Positions 1 through 8,155 are shown, counted from the stretch's first letter. The stretch: 64,000 bases of DNA from Thermophilibacter provencensis (GCF_030372065.1 NZ_JAUDEA010000003.1:1-64000); one strand, 5' to 3'. Numbers and translations are program-made. Notes: generated from the sequence alone by a model not told the origin.

Positions 1-5
1 CGTTT

Positions 6-41
6 CCGGGACACGTTCTTCTCGCCAGGCGAGAAACCCGG
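6..41. repeat. Small palindrome built on TTCTCGCC/GGCGAGAA
   Basis: TTCTCGCC and GGCGAGAA face each other across one base (19-35), enclosed by CCGGG and CCCGG. It lies upstream of any visible gene and may be the hairpin of a transcript that enters from the left edge. It carries the CTTCTCG word that recurs across the window. Nothing else was recognised in bases 1-103. Confidence 0.4.
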
Positions 42-103
42 AGATTCCGGGACAACGCCGGCAGAGGCTAGGCACCAACGCGCCACAGACCGCACGTCCC
101 CAC

Positions 104-144
104 AAAAAGCGGCGGGCAGTCGAGAAGAACCTCGGCTGCCCGCC
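104..144 (-). terminator. Intrinsic terminator of the GAG lyase operon
   Basis: On the minus strand a 14-bp stem (GGCGGGCAGCCGAG pairing with CTCGACTGCCCGCC, one G-T wobble) is followed by GCTTTTT. It begins 25 bases after the lyase stop codon, so it should end the minus-strand operon. The loop and upper stem contain TTCTTCTCG. Confidence 0.75.
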
Positions 145-168
145 CCCGTCGTGCCCCGTTGCGCCCCG

Positions 169-2145
169 CTACGCGCGCAGCACCGTGAGCTCGCGCTTCT
201 CGCCCACGCCGTGCACCACGACGGCCTTGGCGTGGAAGCTCACGCCCTCGAGCGCGAAGGCCTTCACGCCGGTGTAGACCTCGCCGTGGAAGACGGCGAC
301 GGTGTAGAACTCGTCGGGCGCCACGTCAAAGCGCACGGCCTCCGCGAGCGCCGGGTCAACGGGCTCGGTGCCGCCACGCAGCACCGGCACGCTCGTCACG
401 GCCACGCCCGCCGGGGCGAGCCACCAGAGTTGGCCGCCCCTCTCGGCGAACCGGATGCGCGCCTGCACGAGCGCGGCGTCTGAGAGCGCGTTGTAGTCGA
501 GCGAGATCTGCTCGGAGCCCAGCTCGAGCGCGCCGGTGGAGCCGAGCGCGAGCTCACCGGCAGCACAGCCCACGCGGCAGCCGTCGCCCACGGCCTCCAC
601 GCGCACCTCGGGGTCAAAGTGGAGGCGCGAGACGAGCTCGTGCTCCCCCTCGGCCAGGGCCTCGTCCGCGCAGACCCAGATGCCGCAGTCGAGCGCCACG
701 AGCTTGCGCACCAGGACGTGCAGCGGGTCGTGCCCCACGAGCGCGCCCTCAAAGTAGTGGGCGCCCCCGGCGTGGCGCGCATAGGTCTTGAGCGGGTAGC
801 CAAAGTCGCTGTAGCCCCAGCTGCCCTTGGGCACGCAGCTCGAGCGGCCGTCGAGCAGCGGGACGTTGTGCGCGAGCGGCCCCTTGAGGAACGGGCGCAC
901 CGACGAGTCCTCGCGGTAGGTGTAGCGCCCGCCGTCCACAAGCACGGGCGAGCCCTGGTACACGGCCGTGACGTGCAGGTTGTCCGAGTGGCCGTGGCCA
1001 GAGCCCAGCGGGCCGGACGAGAACTCCGTGAGGTTGGCGTCCGCACCCCACGAGGAGCGCGCCACGAAGAGGCCCGAGTCCATGCCGTCGAAGGTGAGGG
1101 GCAGGGCCTCCCCGCACTCCTCGGCCGACCTGAGGGCGTCCTCCGCGGAGCAGCCAAAGGCGAAGAGGTCGCCCGGGTCGAGCTCGGAGCGCCCGGACGC
1201 CGCGGCAAGGGCGCAGTCGCCGAGCACGCCCGCGCAGAGCGCCATGAGGCCGCGCACGTCGGTGCGGTCGGAGTCGCCCTGGGCGTCGATGCAGCCGTCC
1301 GGCATCATCTGCGCCGCGAGGGCGCGAGAGAGGCGCGCGGCGGCCTTGCGCAGGCCGCGCGGAAGCGGCGCGCCCTGGGCCTCCAGCGTGCTGAGGGCGC
1401 ACAGCGCGTAGAGCAGCACCTCCACGTGGTACATCGTGGACTGCTCCCAGTCGATGCCGTCGGGATAGACCTGCGCGGCGATCTGTGACTCGGCGCGCTC
1501 CGTCGCCCACGCCCAGTCCCCGTCGGACGCCGGGTCGTCCTCGATGGTGGCGAGCACCGTGAGGATGCCGAGCGTCTGGATGCTGCCCCAGTTGCTGGTC
1601 TCGTACTTGGGGACGTAGTGCTCGCGCAGGTAGGCGATCTGGTCGCCGATGCTCGCCACCACGAGGGCGAGCAGCTCGTCCGAGAGCGCGCCGGCCGCCT
1701 CGAGCGCCGGCAGCGCCGTGGCCCACGAGCGGATGCGGATGCCGGTGTCCAGCGTGCGTGTGGAGAGCTCGGGGACGATCGTCGGGTGCGCGTCGATCCA
1801 GGAGCCGAGGAGCGCGGCGGCCTTCTCGGCGTAGCGCGCCTCCCCTGTGGCCAGGGCAACGAGCGCGAGGTCCTCGAGGTAGTCCATGCGGTTGAGCATG
1901 AAGCACCACTCCTCGTCGTCGTTGTTGACGACGTTCCAGTCGTAGGCGCCGGCGGGCAGCGTGAACGGCGTGCGGCAGCGCTCCATGTCCCACGTCTTGG
2001 AGAACGTGTAGGTGTCTGCCATCACCTCGTCTGCGCGTGCGACAAGCGCGGTGAGGTCGCGGCCGCGCAGGCGCCCGGCCACCTCGTCGAGCCGCAGCAG
2101 GGCTGCCGTTGCCTTGAGCCTCCGGCGGACGGCGGCGGTATCCAT
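169..2145 (-). CDS. Heparinase II/III-family polysaccharide lyase
   Basis: A 658-residue protein of the heparinase II/III fold, expected to cleave uronic-acid-containing GAG chains by beta-elimination and release unsaturated disaccharides. The N-terminal half (about residues 60-330) is an all-alpha toroid typical of these lyases, with the segment DGIDWEQSTMYH. The C-terminal beta-sandwich opens with the family signature GHGHSDNLHVTAVYQGSPVLVDGG near residue 390. No signal peptide is visible, so it probably acts inside the cell on imported oligosaccharides. AAGGAGCAGAAC precedes the ATG. It is the last gene of the operon that begins with the GH88 hydrolase. The exact substrate (hyaluronan, chondroitin or heparosan) cannot be read from the sequence. 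Neighbouring PTS and GH88 genes point to GAG fragments. Confidence 0.85.
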   Translation of the reverse strand: MDTAAVRRRLKATAALLRLDEVAGRLRGRDLTALVARADEVMADTYTFSKTWDMERCRTPFTLPAGAYDWNVVNNDDEEWCFMLNRMDYLEDLALVALATGEARYAEKAAALLGSWIDAHPTIVPELSTRTLDTGIRIRSWATALPALEAAGALSDELLALVVASIGDQIAYLREHYVPKYETSNWGSIQTLGILTVLATIEDDPASDGDWAWATERAESQIAAQVYPDGIDWEQSTMYHVEVLLYALCALSTLEAQGAPLPRGLRKAAARLSRALAAQMMPDGCIDAQGDSDRTDVRGLMALCAGVLGDCALAAASGRSELDPGDLFAFGCSAEDALRSAEECGEALPLTFDGMDSGLFVARSSWGADANLTEFSSGPLGSGHGHSDNLHVTAVYQGSPVLVDGGRYTYREDSSVRPFLKGPLAHNVPLLDGRSSCVPKGSWGYSDFGYPLKTYARHAGGAHYFEGALVGHDPLHVLVRKLVALDCGIWVCADEALAEGEHELVSRLHFDPEVRVEAVGDGCRVGCAAGELALGSTGALELGSEQISLDYNALSDAALVQARIRFAERGGQLWWLAPAGVAVTSVPVLRGGTEPVDPALAEAVRFDVAPDEFYTVAVFHGEVYTGVKAFALEGVSFHAKAVVVHGVGEKRELTVLRA

Positions 2146-2244
2146 GTTCTGCTCCTTCCCTTGATGCCTAAGAAGGCGGCGCCGCCCCGCATCCGGGACG
2201 GCGCCGACCGTGGCTGACGAACCGCTATGCCTCGGACGGCCTCA

Positions 2245-3069
2245 TTACACGAGGACGCCGCACGCGGAGAGGGCGATGCCCACGACGACCGTCAGAATGA
2301 CGAGCTGGTAGGTGTTCCAGTTGCGCTTCTTGATGAGGTAGAACATCAGGAGTGTGTAGAGCACCGGCAGGAGCGCCGGGGCGATGTTGTCGAGCATGCC
2401 CTGGATGCTCACCGTGGACTGCTTGACGCCCTCCTCGGCGGCACCGGCGGCAAACTCGATGTTGACGTTCATCTTCACGAACGAGACCGCCAGGCCGGTG
2501 ATGACCGTGACGCCGACCATGCTCGCGCACTCGGAGATGAGCGCCATGGACTTGCTCAGCTTGTCGATGACCGAGGTGCCGAGCTTGTGGCCGAGGTTGC
2601 ACATCGCGAACTTGATGGCGAGCAGCGTGCCGTTGATGGCCAGCCAGAAGCCCACCGGGGCAAAGGCAAGGCCCTGCTGCGCCAGCGACGAGAAGATCGT
2701 CGAGTAGAGCGGCGCGAGGCAGAACTGCGACAGCGAGTCGCCGATGCCAGCGAGCGGGCCCATGAGGGCCATCTTGAGACCACGGATCTCGCTGTAGGGG
2801 ATGCCCTCGTCGGCCATGGCAAGGTGCAGAGAGGTCACGAACGGCAGCAGGTTGGGGTTGGTGTTGTAGAACTCGCAGTTATCGGCGAGGTCCTTGCACA
2901 GCCCCTCCTTGTCGTCCCCGTGAATCTTCTTGAGGGCGGGGTAGACCACGTAGGAGTAGCCGTTGCCCTGGTAGTTGCTGTAGTTGAAACCGTTCTGAAG
3001 CAGCCAAGCACGAATCATCGTCTTGGTGTAGTCGCTCTTGACGAGCTTCTTCTCGTTAGATCCAGTCAT
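2245..3069 (-). CDS. PTS mannose/fructose/sorbose-family IID component (GAG-disaccharide type)
   Basis: 274 residues, the usual size of an EIID membrane subunit. It shows the family landmarks: a soluble N-terminus with LVKSDYTKTMIRAWLLQNGFNY, the central GPLAGIGDSLSQ turn, and C-terminal membrane segments ending at a valine. Together with IIC it forms the membrane channel of a mannose-family permease. The start ATG overlaps the end of the IIC gene by 14 bases, which implies translational coupling. The position next to UGL and lyase genes suggests that it imports unsaturated GAG disaccharides rather than mannose. The 99 bases before the lyase gene hold no other gene. Confidence 0.9.
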   Translation of the reverse strand: MTGSNEKKLVKSDYTKTMIRAWLLQNGFNYSNYQGNGYSYVVYPALKKIHGDDKEGLCKDLADNCEFYNTNPNLLPFVTSLHLAMADEGIPYSEIRGLKMALMGPLAGIGDSLSQFCLAPLYSTIFSSLAQQGLAFAPVGFWLAINGTLLAIKFAMCNLGHKLGTSVIDKLSKSMALISECASMVGVTVITGLAVSFVKMNVNIEFAAGAAEEGVKQSTVSIQGMLDNIAPALLPVLYTLLMFYLIKKRNWNTYQLVILTVVVGIALSACGVLV

Positions 3070-3844
3070 CGTGGCTGACCTCCTCAGCAGCGGCAGCGGG
3101 CTGAAGCTCCTCCTGCTTCTTCACGTCAAAGTAGCGCTTAAGGGCAAACACAAGGCCGACCATGGCGATGCCGACCGTCGGGACGCCCAGGTAGGCGGCG
3201 CAGATGTAGCCGAGAAGCGCAAAGGGGATGAACTCCTTGGTGAGCATGACGCTCAGGATCATCGCGAAGCCGATGGCGGGCAGCATGCCGCCGGCAACGG
3301 AGAGGCCGGTCGTGAGCCACGCGGGGATGGCCTCGATGAGGGCCTGCAGCGGGCCCATGGCGACGCAGGCAAAGAAGCCCAGCAGGAAGCCACAGCTGGC
3401 GAACAGGATGACCGTGATGTTGCAGACGAAGCGGTACTTGCCGAGCTTGCCGGCCGCGAGGGCGCGGGCGGCAGCCTCCTGGTTGCCGGAGCAGGCCGTG
3501 TAGATGGCGGTCTGCAGGAACTGGATGGCAACCGCGAACGGGATGGAGAGGGCGAGCGCGCTCTCCGGGGTGACGCCCTCGGTGGTGATGGCCATCAGGG
3601 TGCCCACGATGCCCGGGCCGATGGCGTTGGGCGGCACGGTGCCGCCGGCGCCGACGCCAAAGCCCATGAAGGCGAGCTCGGCCACCGCGCCGACGCCGAG
3701 CGCCGTCGGGATGTCACCGAGGATGACGCCCACGCCAAACGCCAGCACGAGGCTGCGGTTGGTGTAGATGCCGAACAGCATGCCGCTCCAGCAGACCGCT
3801 GTCCAGAGGCCGATAAGAACGGCCTGGATGATCGAAATCTCCAC
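3056..3844 (-). CDS. PTS mannose/fructose/sorbose-family IIC component
   Basis: 262 residues with about seven hydrophobic segments and the EIIC signature GVGAVAELAFMGFGVGAGGT near residues 50-70. The start is GTG with AAGGAGGG five bases upstream. The protein starts typically for the family (MEISIIQAVLIGLWTAVCW). IIC carries the substrate-binding part of the transporter and works with IID and IIB. No EIIA-domain gene is present in this locus, so a separate or remote IIA must supply the phosphate. Confidence 0.9.
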   Translation of the reverse strand: MEISIIQAVLIGLWTAVCWSGMLFGIYTNRSLVLAFGVGVILGDIPTALGVGAVAELAFMGFGVGAGGTVPPNAIGPGIVGTLMAITTEGVTPESALALSIPFAVAIQFLQTAIYTACSGNQEAAARALAAGKLGKYRFVCNITVILFASCGFLLGFFACVAMGPLQALIEAIPAWLTTGLSVAGGMLPAIGFAMILSVMLTKEFIPFALLGYICAAYLGVPTVGIAMVGLVFALKRYFDVKKQEELQPAAAAEEVSHDDWI

Positions 3845-3907
3845 GTTCCCTCCTTTTACAAGATCCTACTTCCGCCCGCCTGGCGACGGGCACAGGCCCA
3901 GCAGGAA

Positions 3908-4405
3908 CTACTTCCTGCAGAACTCCATGATGTCGACCTCGACCGAGCCGTCGGCGCCCGTGGGGGTCGTGCGCGTGTTGAACGTCACGCCGTACTTGTC
4001 GGCCATCTCGACGAAGGCGGCCTTGTCCTCGGGGCCGAGGAAGATCGAGCGCGTGACCTTCTCCTTGCCCTCGGCGTTATGGATGTTGCCCACGTTGATC
4101 TCGCCGGTGGGCACGCCGCCCGCCACGAGCTTGAGCGCGTCCTCGGGCGTCTTGACGATCAGGAAGATCTTCTGGGCCGGCGCGGCCTTGCCGATGATGT
4201 CGATCGTGTGCTGGATGGTGAAGAAGCGCATCGCGATGTTGCCGGGGATGACGGTCTTCATGAGGGTCTGGGCCATCTTGTCGCCGGCGGCCTCGTCGTT
4301 GGCCACGATGACGGTGTTGACGCCCAGGGACTTGATCCAGAGCTGGCCCTGGCCGTGGACCAGGCGCTCGTCGATGCGCGTCGCGACGATGTTGGGTGTT
4401 GCCAT
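3908..4405 (-). CDS. PTS mannose/fructose/sorbose-family IIB component
   Basis: 165 residues, a complete soluble IIB domain. The phosphorylated histidine is H17 in the motif RIDERLVHGQ, followed by the usual VIVANDEAAGD segment. It carries phosphate from IIA to the incoming sugar. The ribosome binding site TAGGAGG overlaps the stop codon of the upstream GH88 gene, so the two are coupled. The adjacent genes code for the matching IIC and IID. Confidence 0.92.
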   Translation of the reverse strand: MATPNIVATRIDERLVHGQGQLWIKSLGVNTVIVANDEAAGDKMAQTLMKTVIPGNIAMRFFTIQHTIDIIGKAAPAQKIFLIVKTPEDALKLVAGGVPTGEINVGNIHNAEGKEKVTRSIFLGPEDKAAFVEMADKYGVTFNTRTTPTGADGSVEVDIMEFCRK

Positions 4406-4415
4406 GCTTATCCTC

Positions 4416-5603
4416 CTACCAATACGGGTTCCAGCTCTTGGCGCTGCGAACCAGTGCTTCCATGAAGTAGTAGTCGCCCCAGATGTTGCCCTCGTCCACG
4501 CCCTTGCCGGAGTGCCAGCTGTAGACGCCGTGGTAGAGGATCGGGCGCAGGGGCGCGTGGTCCTCGGAGGTGTACGAGTTGATGAGCGTGCGCATCATCT
4601 GCGCCGTGACGCCCGCGTAGACCGGCGCGTCCTTATCGTCCACCGGAAGCATCGGGGCGACCTCCATGAAGCCGCACGCGGCGGCCGCCGCGGCGCTGGA
4701 GTCACGGGACTGGCCGGAGCCGTCGCCGAAGATGAGGTCCCAGTAGCAGATGGAGTCCTCGGGCAGGCGGTTGACGAAGTAGTTGGCCATCGCGCGCCAG
4801 GTCTCCAGGTACTTGCGGTCGTTGAGGTGACGCATGTTCAGCGGGATGCCGTAGATGCCCCACGCCTGACCGCGCGCCCAGGCGGAGTCGTCGCTGTAGC
4901 CCTGGCGGGTGGCGCCGTGGTCCGGGCCGCCGGTCTCGGGGTTCATGTAGAACGTGTGGTAGGCGCTGCCGTCCGGGCGGATAATGTTGTCCACCGTGGT
5001 GTCGAAGTGCATGCGGCAGACGTCGCGATAGCGCGTGTCCCCGGTCTCCTCGCTCGCGAAGTAGAGGATCGGGAGGTTGAGCATGCAGTCGATGATGAAG
5101 CGATAGTGCTCGGGGCTGTCCATCGGGCCCCACGCCTGGAGGAACTTGCCCTTGGGCTGCCAGCGCTCCATGAGCTTGTCGGCGGCGAGGAGGGCGGCGG
5201 TGCGCGCGTCGTCGCTGCCGGTGAGGCGATAGGCCGCCACGCAGGAGGGCACGTAGAGGAAGCCGAGGTCGTGGTGGTCGAGCTCGATGCGGTTCTCGAC
5301 GCGGTGCTTGAAGCTCTGGACGTTCTCCATCGCGCGCTCGCGGTACTTCTCGTCACCGGTCACCTCGTAGGCGAGCCAGAGCAGGCCCGTCCAGAAGCCG
5401 TCGGTCCACTCGATGCAGTCGATGATCGGGTACTGGAGACCCTTGGTGGCCGACCACGGGAACCTGGTCCCAAAGGCGTCCATGTTGGCGTCGATCTGCT
5501 TCAGGCAGATCTCCAGGCCGCGGTCCACCTCCTCCTTGGTGAGGGGCTCCACGCTGAGCCAGCGCTCGCGATCCTTAATCTTCTCGGTGTTCACGTGACC
5601 CAT
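4416..5603 (-). CDS. ugl: Unsaturated glucuronyl hydrolase, GH88 (streptococcal type)
   Basis: 395 residues. The ATG at 5603 is chosen because GGAAGGACGGAG precedes it; an in-frame ATG further upstream lies within the promoter region. UGL hydrolyses unsaturated GAG disaccharides by hydrating the vinyl ether of the 4,5-unsaturated uronate. The two catalytic aspartates are visible: D112 in the HHDLGF motif and D172 in FIIDCMLN, offset by three from D115 and D175 of the Streptococcus agalactiae enzyme. The C-terminal motif S362-W-H-S365-G-K367 matches the SxxSxK sulfate-binding motif of streptococcal UGLs. This predicts a preference for sulfated (6-sulfo) disaccharides. First gene of the minus-strand operon. 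Confidence 0.93.
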   Translation of the reverse strand: MGHVNTEKIKDRERWLSVEPLTKEEVDRGLEICLKQIDANMDAFGTRFPWSATKGLQYPIIDCIEWTDGFWTGLLWLAYEVTGDEKYRERAMENVQSFKHRVENRIELDHHDLGFLYVPSCVAAYRLTGSDDARTAALLAADKLMERWQPKGKFLQAWGPMDSPEHYRFIIDCMLNLPILYFASEETGDTRYRDVCRMHFDTTVDNIIRPDGSAYHTFYMNPETGGPDHGATRQGYSDDSAWARGQAWGIYGIPLNMRHLNDRKYLETWRAMANYFVNRLPEDSICYWDLIFGDGSGQSRDSSAAAAAACGFMEVAPMLPVDDKDAPVYAGVTAQMMRTLINSYTSEDHAPLRPILYHGVYSWHSGKGVDEGNIWGDYYFMEALVRSAKSWNPYW

Positions 5604-5683
5604 TCGCTCCGTCCTTCCCGCGCTCCCTTGCGCCGGTCCCGGCCGCTCCTCCGACGTTTGCGGTGAACAGCTTCTTATAAACC

Positions 5684-5696
5684 GGTTCACTAGTCA
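5684..5696. promoter_or_regulatory. LacI-type operator O1 (ugl-PTS promoter)
   Basis: GGTTCACTAG and flanking bases resemble one half of the perfect operator GGTTTAGTAAACC found before the regulator gene. The site lies 4 bases downstream of the minus-strand -10 box, a position where a bound LacI protein would block initiation. Confidence 0.55.
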
Positions 5697-5699
5697 AGA

Positions 5700-5728
5700 C
5701 TTATAAATAGTTACAGCTCATCGTGCAA
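5700..5728 (-). promoter_or_regulatory. Promoter of the ugl-PTS-lyase operon
   Basis: On the minus strand TTGCAC (5728-5723) and TATAAG (5705-5700) are separated by 17 bases. The predicted start lies near 5693, inside operator O1, about 90 bases before the ugl ATG. Confidence 0.55.
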
Positions 5729-5777
5729 GTGAGTATTCAGATTTGGCGTCTGAGCGGAAAGATTTCTTCCGTGAACG

Positions 5778-5790
5778 GGTTTACTAGTGG
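5778..5790. promoter_or_regulatory. LacI-type operator O2 (divergent region)
   Basis: GGTTTACTAG followed by TGG, the closest degenerate copy of the operator in the divergent spacer. It sits just upstream of a TTGACA box (5797-5802) that faces the isomerase gene. Confidence 0.55.
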
Positions 5791-5806
5791 TGAATATTGA
5801 CAAACT

Positions 5807-5819
5807 GGTTTATTAGCAC
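5807..5819. promoter_or_regulatory. LacI-type operator O3 (dhuI promoter)
   Basis: GGTTTATTAG followed by CAC. It lies directly downstream of TTGACA (5797-5802), within the spacer of the probable plus-strand promoter. The -10 box of that promoter is poorly defined. Occupancy would block the isomerase gene. Confidence 0.55.
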
Positions 5820-5883
5820 AATCCTTTCTAGGAACGCTCGTCCCGCGGGAAGAGCCGCCATCAGCTGGATAAGGAGTGCCAAG

Positions 5884-6525
5884 ATGAAGATTGCCCTCAT
5901 CAACGAGAACAGCCAGAACGCCAAGAATCCCATGATCGAGGCTGCGCTCAAGAAGGTCGTCGAGCCCATGGGCCACACCGTCTACAACTACGGCATGTAC
6001 GCCGAGGAGGGCTCCAACCCCCTCACCTATGTGCAGAACGGCATCCTCGCCGCCGTGCTCATCAACTCCGGCGCCGCCGACTACGTGGTCACCGGCTGCG
6101 GCACCGGCGAGGGCGCCATGCTCGCCTGCAACAGCTTCCCGGGCGTGCTCTGCGGCCACGTGGCCGACCCGCTGGACGCCTACACCTTCGCACAGGTGAA
6201 CGACGGCAACGCCGTGGCCATGCCGTTCGCCCTCAAGAACGGCTGGGGCCAGGAGCTCAACCTCGAGTACACCTTCGAGAAGCTCTTCGGCTTTGGCTCC
6301 GGCAACGGCTACCCCGCCGAGCGCGTGGTCCCCGAGCAGCGCAACAAGAAGATTCTCGACGGCGTGCGCGCCGCCGCGTTCAAGCCGCTGACGGAGATCC
6401 TCGACGCCCTCGACCCCGAGCTCGTGAAGGGCGCCCTCTCCGGCGAGCACTTCCAGGAGTACTTCTTCGCCAACGCCACGGATGAGGAGCTCATCGCCAA
6501 GGTCAAGGAGATCCTCGGCCTGTAG
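5884..6525 (+). CDS. dhuI: RpiB/LacA/LacB-family sugar isomerase, DhuI-like
   Basis: 213 residues; AAGGAG lies seven bases before the chosen ATG. The protein starts MKIALINENSQ and carries the family's GCGTGEGAMLACN active-site loop with its cysteine (about residue 77), plus RpiB-like NGYPAERVVP later. In streptococcal GAG clusters an RpiB-family enzyme of about this length (DhuI) isomerises 4-deoxy-5-hexosulose-uronate, the product of UGL, to the substrate of DhuD. The divergent position facing UGL, PTS and lyase makes that role much more likely than ribose-5-phosphate isomerisation. Assigning DhuI rests on family size and context. The next pathway genes (dhuD, kdgK, kdgA) are not in the window; the IS element follows directly. 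Confidence 0.8.
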   Translation: MKIALINENSQNAKNPMIEAALKKVVEPMGHTVYNYGMYAEEGSNPLTYVQNGILAAVLINSGAADYVVTGCGTGEGAMLACNSFPGVLCGHVADPLDAYTFAQVNDGNAVAMPFALKNGWGQELNLEYTFEKLFGFGSGNGYPAERVVPEQRNKKILDGVRAAAFKPLTEILDALDPELVKGALSGEHFQEYFFANATDEELIAKVKEILGL

Positions 6526-6604
6526 GCACGCCGCTCAACAGAAGGCCCCGCCAATGCTGCCCCTGAACTGCGCCCCGAATCTTGGACGCGATAAATCATA
6601 GCCG

Positions 6605-7516
6605 CTACGCGGCCTTCCGAAGGGCCTGCTCCCGGAACTCCGCCGGGGTCAGGCCCTTCAGCTTGACCTGCCGCCTCACGTGGTTCCAGTGGTCGATGTA
6701 CGCCTCGAGGTCGCGCTTGAAGCTCTCGAAGTCGTCCCAGTCCCGCCCGCGGAAGAACTCGTCCTTGATGTGCCCGAAGACCTGCTCGGTCGCGCCGTTG
6801 TCGATGCAGTTGCCCTTGCGCGACATGCTCTGGGTGACGCCCATGCCGCGCAGCCTCCCCGTGAAGGACGGGTGCTGGTACTGCCACCCCATGTCCGTCT
6901 GCATGACCGGCGAGGCGCCCTCCGGCATGGCCGCCTCGAGCATGTCGAGCATCTCCTCCTGCTGCGCGAGGTCCGGATGCTCCGAGACCGAGTGCGCGAC
7001 GATTTCCTTGCTGCCGAAGTCGTAGACCGGGGCGAGGTAGGCCTTGCCGAAGGAGAGCCTGAACTCCGTGACGTCGGTGCCCATCTTCTGCCAGGGGCCG
7101 TCGGCCTCGAAGTCGCGGCCGAGCACGTTCTCGAAGGTCTCGCCGACGACCCCCTTGTACGAGCTGTACCTGTGGTAGCCGGTCTCCTTCCTGATGCCGC
7201 ACCTCAGCCCCATCTCGCCCATCATCTTGAGGACGGTCTTGTCGGCGATGCGGGCGCCGTCCACGGCGCGCAGCTCCATGGCCACCTGCCGGTGGCCGAC
7301 GCCGTTGGGGAGCCTGCCGAATATCCCGGCGACCCTCGGCCGGAGCTCCGGCCTGGTCGGCTCCTTCGGGTGCGCGAGCGCGTAGTAGTACGTGGACCTC
7401 GCGAGCCCGGCCGCCTCCAGCAGGTCGGCGAGGTCGTGCCCCCGCCCTGAAAGCTCGGCGACCGCTAGGGCCTTGTCCCGCCTCGGGAGCGGAGCTCCGC
7501 CTTCAGGGCTATCGAT
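6605..7516 (-). CDS. IS3-family transposase OrfB (made by -1 frameshift)
   Basis: Contains the DDE integrase core: first Asp in MGTDVTEF, second in MQTDMGWQYQHP, Glu in NGATEQVFGHIKDEFF. A preceding HTH_21 region (ARSTYYYAL, then GHRQVAMELR) is typical for IS3 OrfB. No good ribosome binding site or start is evident at the beginning of this frame. Translation is expected to arrive from orfA by a -1 slip on AAAAAAA (7522-7516), giving a fused OrfAB transposase of about 470 residues. The open frame continues upstream by chance and that part should be ignored. Confidence 0.9.
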   Translation of the reverse strand: MDSPEGGAPLPRRDKALAVAELSGRGHDLADLLEAAGLARSTYYYALAHPKEPTRPELRPRVAGIFGRLPNGVGHRQVAMELRAVDGARIADKTVLKMMGEMGLRCGIRKETGYHRYSSYKGVVGETFENVLGRDFEADGPWQKMGTDVTEFRLSFGKAYLAPVYDFGSKEIVAHSVSEHPDLAQQEEMLDMLEAAMPEGASPVMQTDMGWQYQHPSFTGRLRGMGVTQSMSRKGNCIDNGATEQVFGHIKDEFFRGRDWDDFESFKRDLEAYIDHWNHVRRQVKLKGLTPAEFREQALRKAA

Positions 7517-7980
7517 TTTTTTAGGTACGCCACCTGCGCCTCGAGCCGCCTGACCTGGCGCTCGAGCTCCTGCTCGCGGGTCGCCGGCGCGGCCTTCGCC
7601 CCCGATCCCCTCGGCCTGCCCTTCGGCTTTGGCCTGAGGGCCTCGGCCCCTCCCTCGCGGTACAGGAGGCACCATTGCTTCAGCGGAGACAGGCTCGCGA
7701 TGCCGAAGCGCTCCATCGCCTCGGGCTTGGCCATCCCGCCGTCGACCACGGCGCTCGCCGCGGCCACCTTCGTCTCGAAGTCGTATCGCGCGTGCGTCTT
7801 GCCCATAGCCAGCAGGCCGCCCCTCCCCACGGACCGGTACGTCTGCTGCCATTTTCTCACGGCCTCCTCCGGGATCCCGAGAACCTTGGCGACGGATCCC
7901 CGCCCCCGCCCCTCCGCGAACATGTCGGCGGCGAGCTCCCTGAGCTTGCGGTCGTGCCCGCATCGTAGGTCGACGGACAT
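7465..7980 (-). CDS. IS3-family transposase OrfA
   Basis: 171 residues from the ATG at 7980, chosen because GGGAGG lies seven bases upstream. A longer ATG start at 8022 falls inside the terminal repeat. Two helix-turn-helix segments are visible (GSVAKVLGIPEEAVRKWQ and then AKPEAMERFGI...SPLKQW), followed by a basic stretch and a leucine-zipper-like helix (EQELERQVRRLEAQVAYLKK). This is the IS150-subgroup arrangement. It binds the IS ends and provides the N-terminus of the frameshift fusion. The 0-frame codons at the slip site are CTA AAA AAA TCG. Confidence 0.88.
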   Translation of the reverse strand: MSVDLRCGHDRKLRELAADMFAEGRGRGSVAKVLGIPEEAVRKWQQTYRSVGRGGLLAMGKTHARYDFETKVAAASAVVDGGMAKPEAMERFGIASLSPLKQWCLLYREGGAEALRPKPKGRPRGSGAKAAPATREQELERQVRRLEAQVAYLKKSIALKAELRSRGGTRP

Positions 7981-8124
7981 GAGAAAGCCTCCCATCTCTT
8001 GGACTTTTATTTCCATGTCCAAGAAATGGGAGGCAGTTCACCCTCCCCGCGAGGGGCAGTTTTTTGTGGACGCATTCCGACGGTTCCTCCCCCATCTCCC
8101 GCGCGGGCATAAAACGTGTATCTT

Positions 8125-8137
8125 GGTTTAGTAAACC
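8125..8137. promoter_or_regulatory. Perfect LacI operator upstream of the regulator gene
   Basis: GGTTTA-G-TAAACC is a perfect 13-bp palindrome, 18 bases before the regulator's ATG. Half-sites of the same sequence occur three times in the ugl/dhuI spacer. It suggests autoregulation. Confidence 0.7.
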
Positions 8138-8155
8138 CTTTGAATCGAGGAGAAC

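Larger units (their letters stand above)
6564..8040 (-). mobile_element. IS3-family insertion sequence (IS150-like), complete
   Basis: The element is 1477 bp with ends TGAACTG...CAGTTCA. The inverted repeats extend inward with matching blocks (CCC, then TCTTGGAC) about 24 bases from each end. It is flanked by the 3-bp direct repeat CCC (6561-6563 and 8041-8043), as expected for IS3 insertion. It holds two overlapping reading frames, orfA and orfB, joined by an A7 slippery run. Both frames are intact, so the copy may be active. It sits between the isomerase and the LacI regulator and splits the GAG locus. Confidence 0.9.

Noticed and set aside
7978-8022. Upstream ATG at 8022 for IS3 OrfA
   Set aside because: It falls within the terminal inverted repeat and has no ribosome site, while the ATG at 7980 has GGGAGG.
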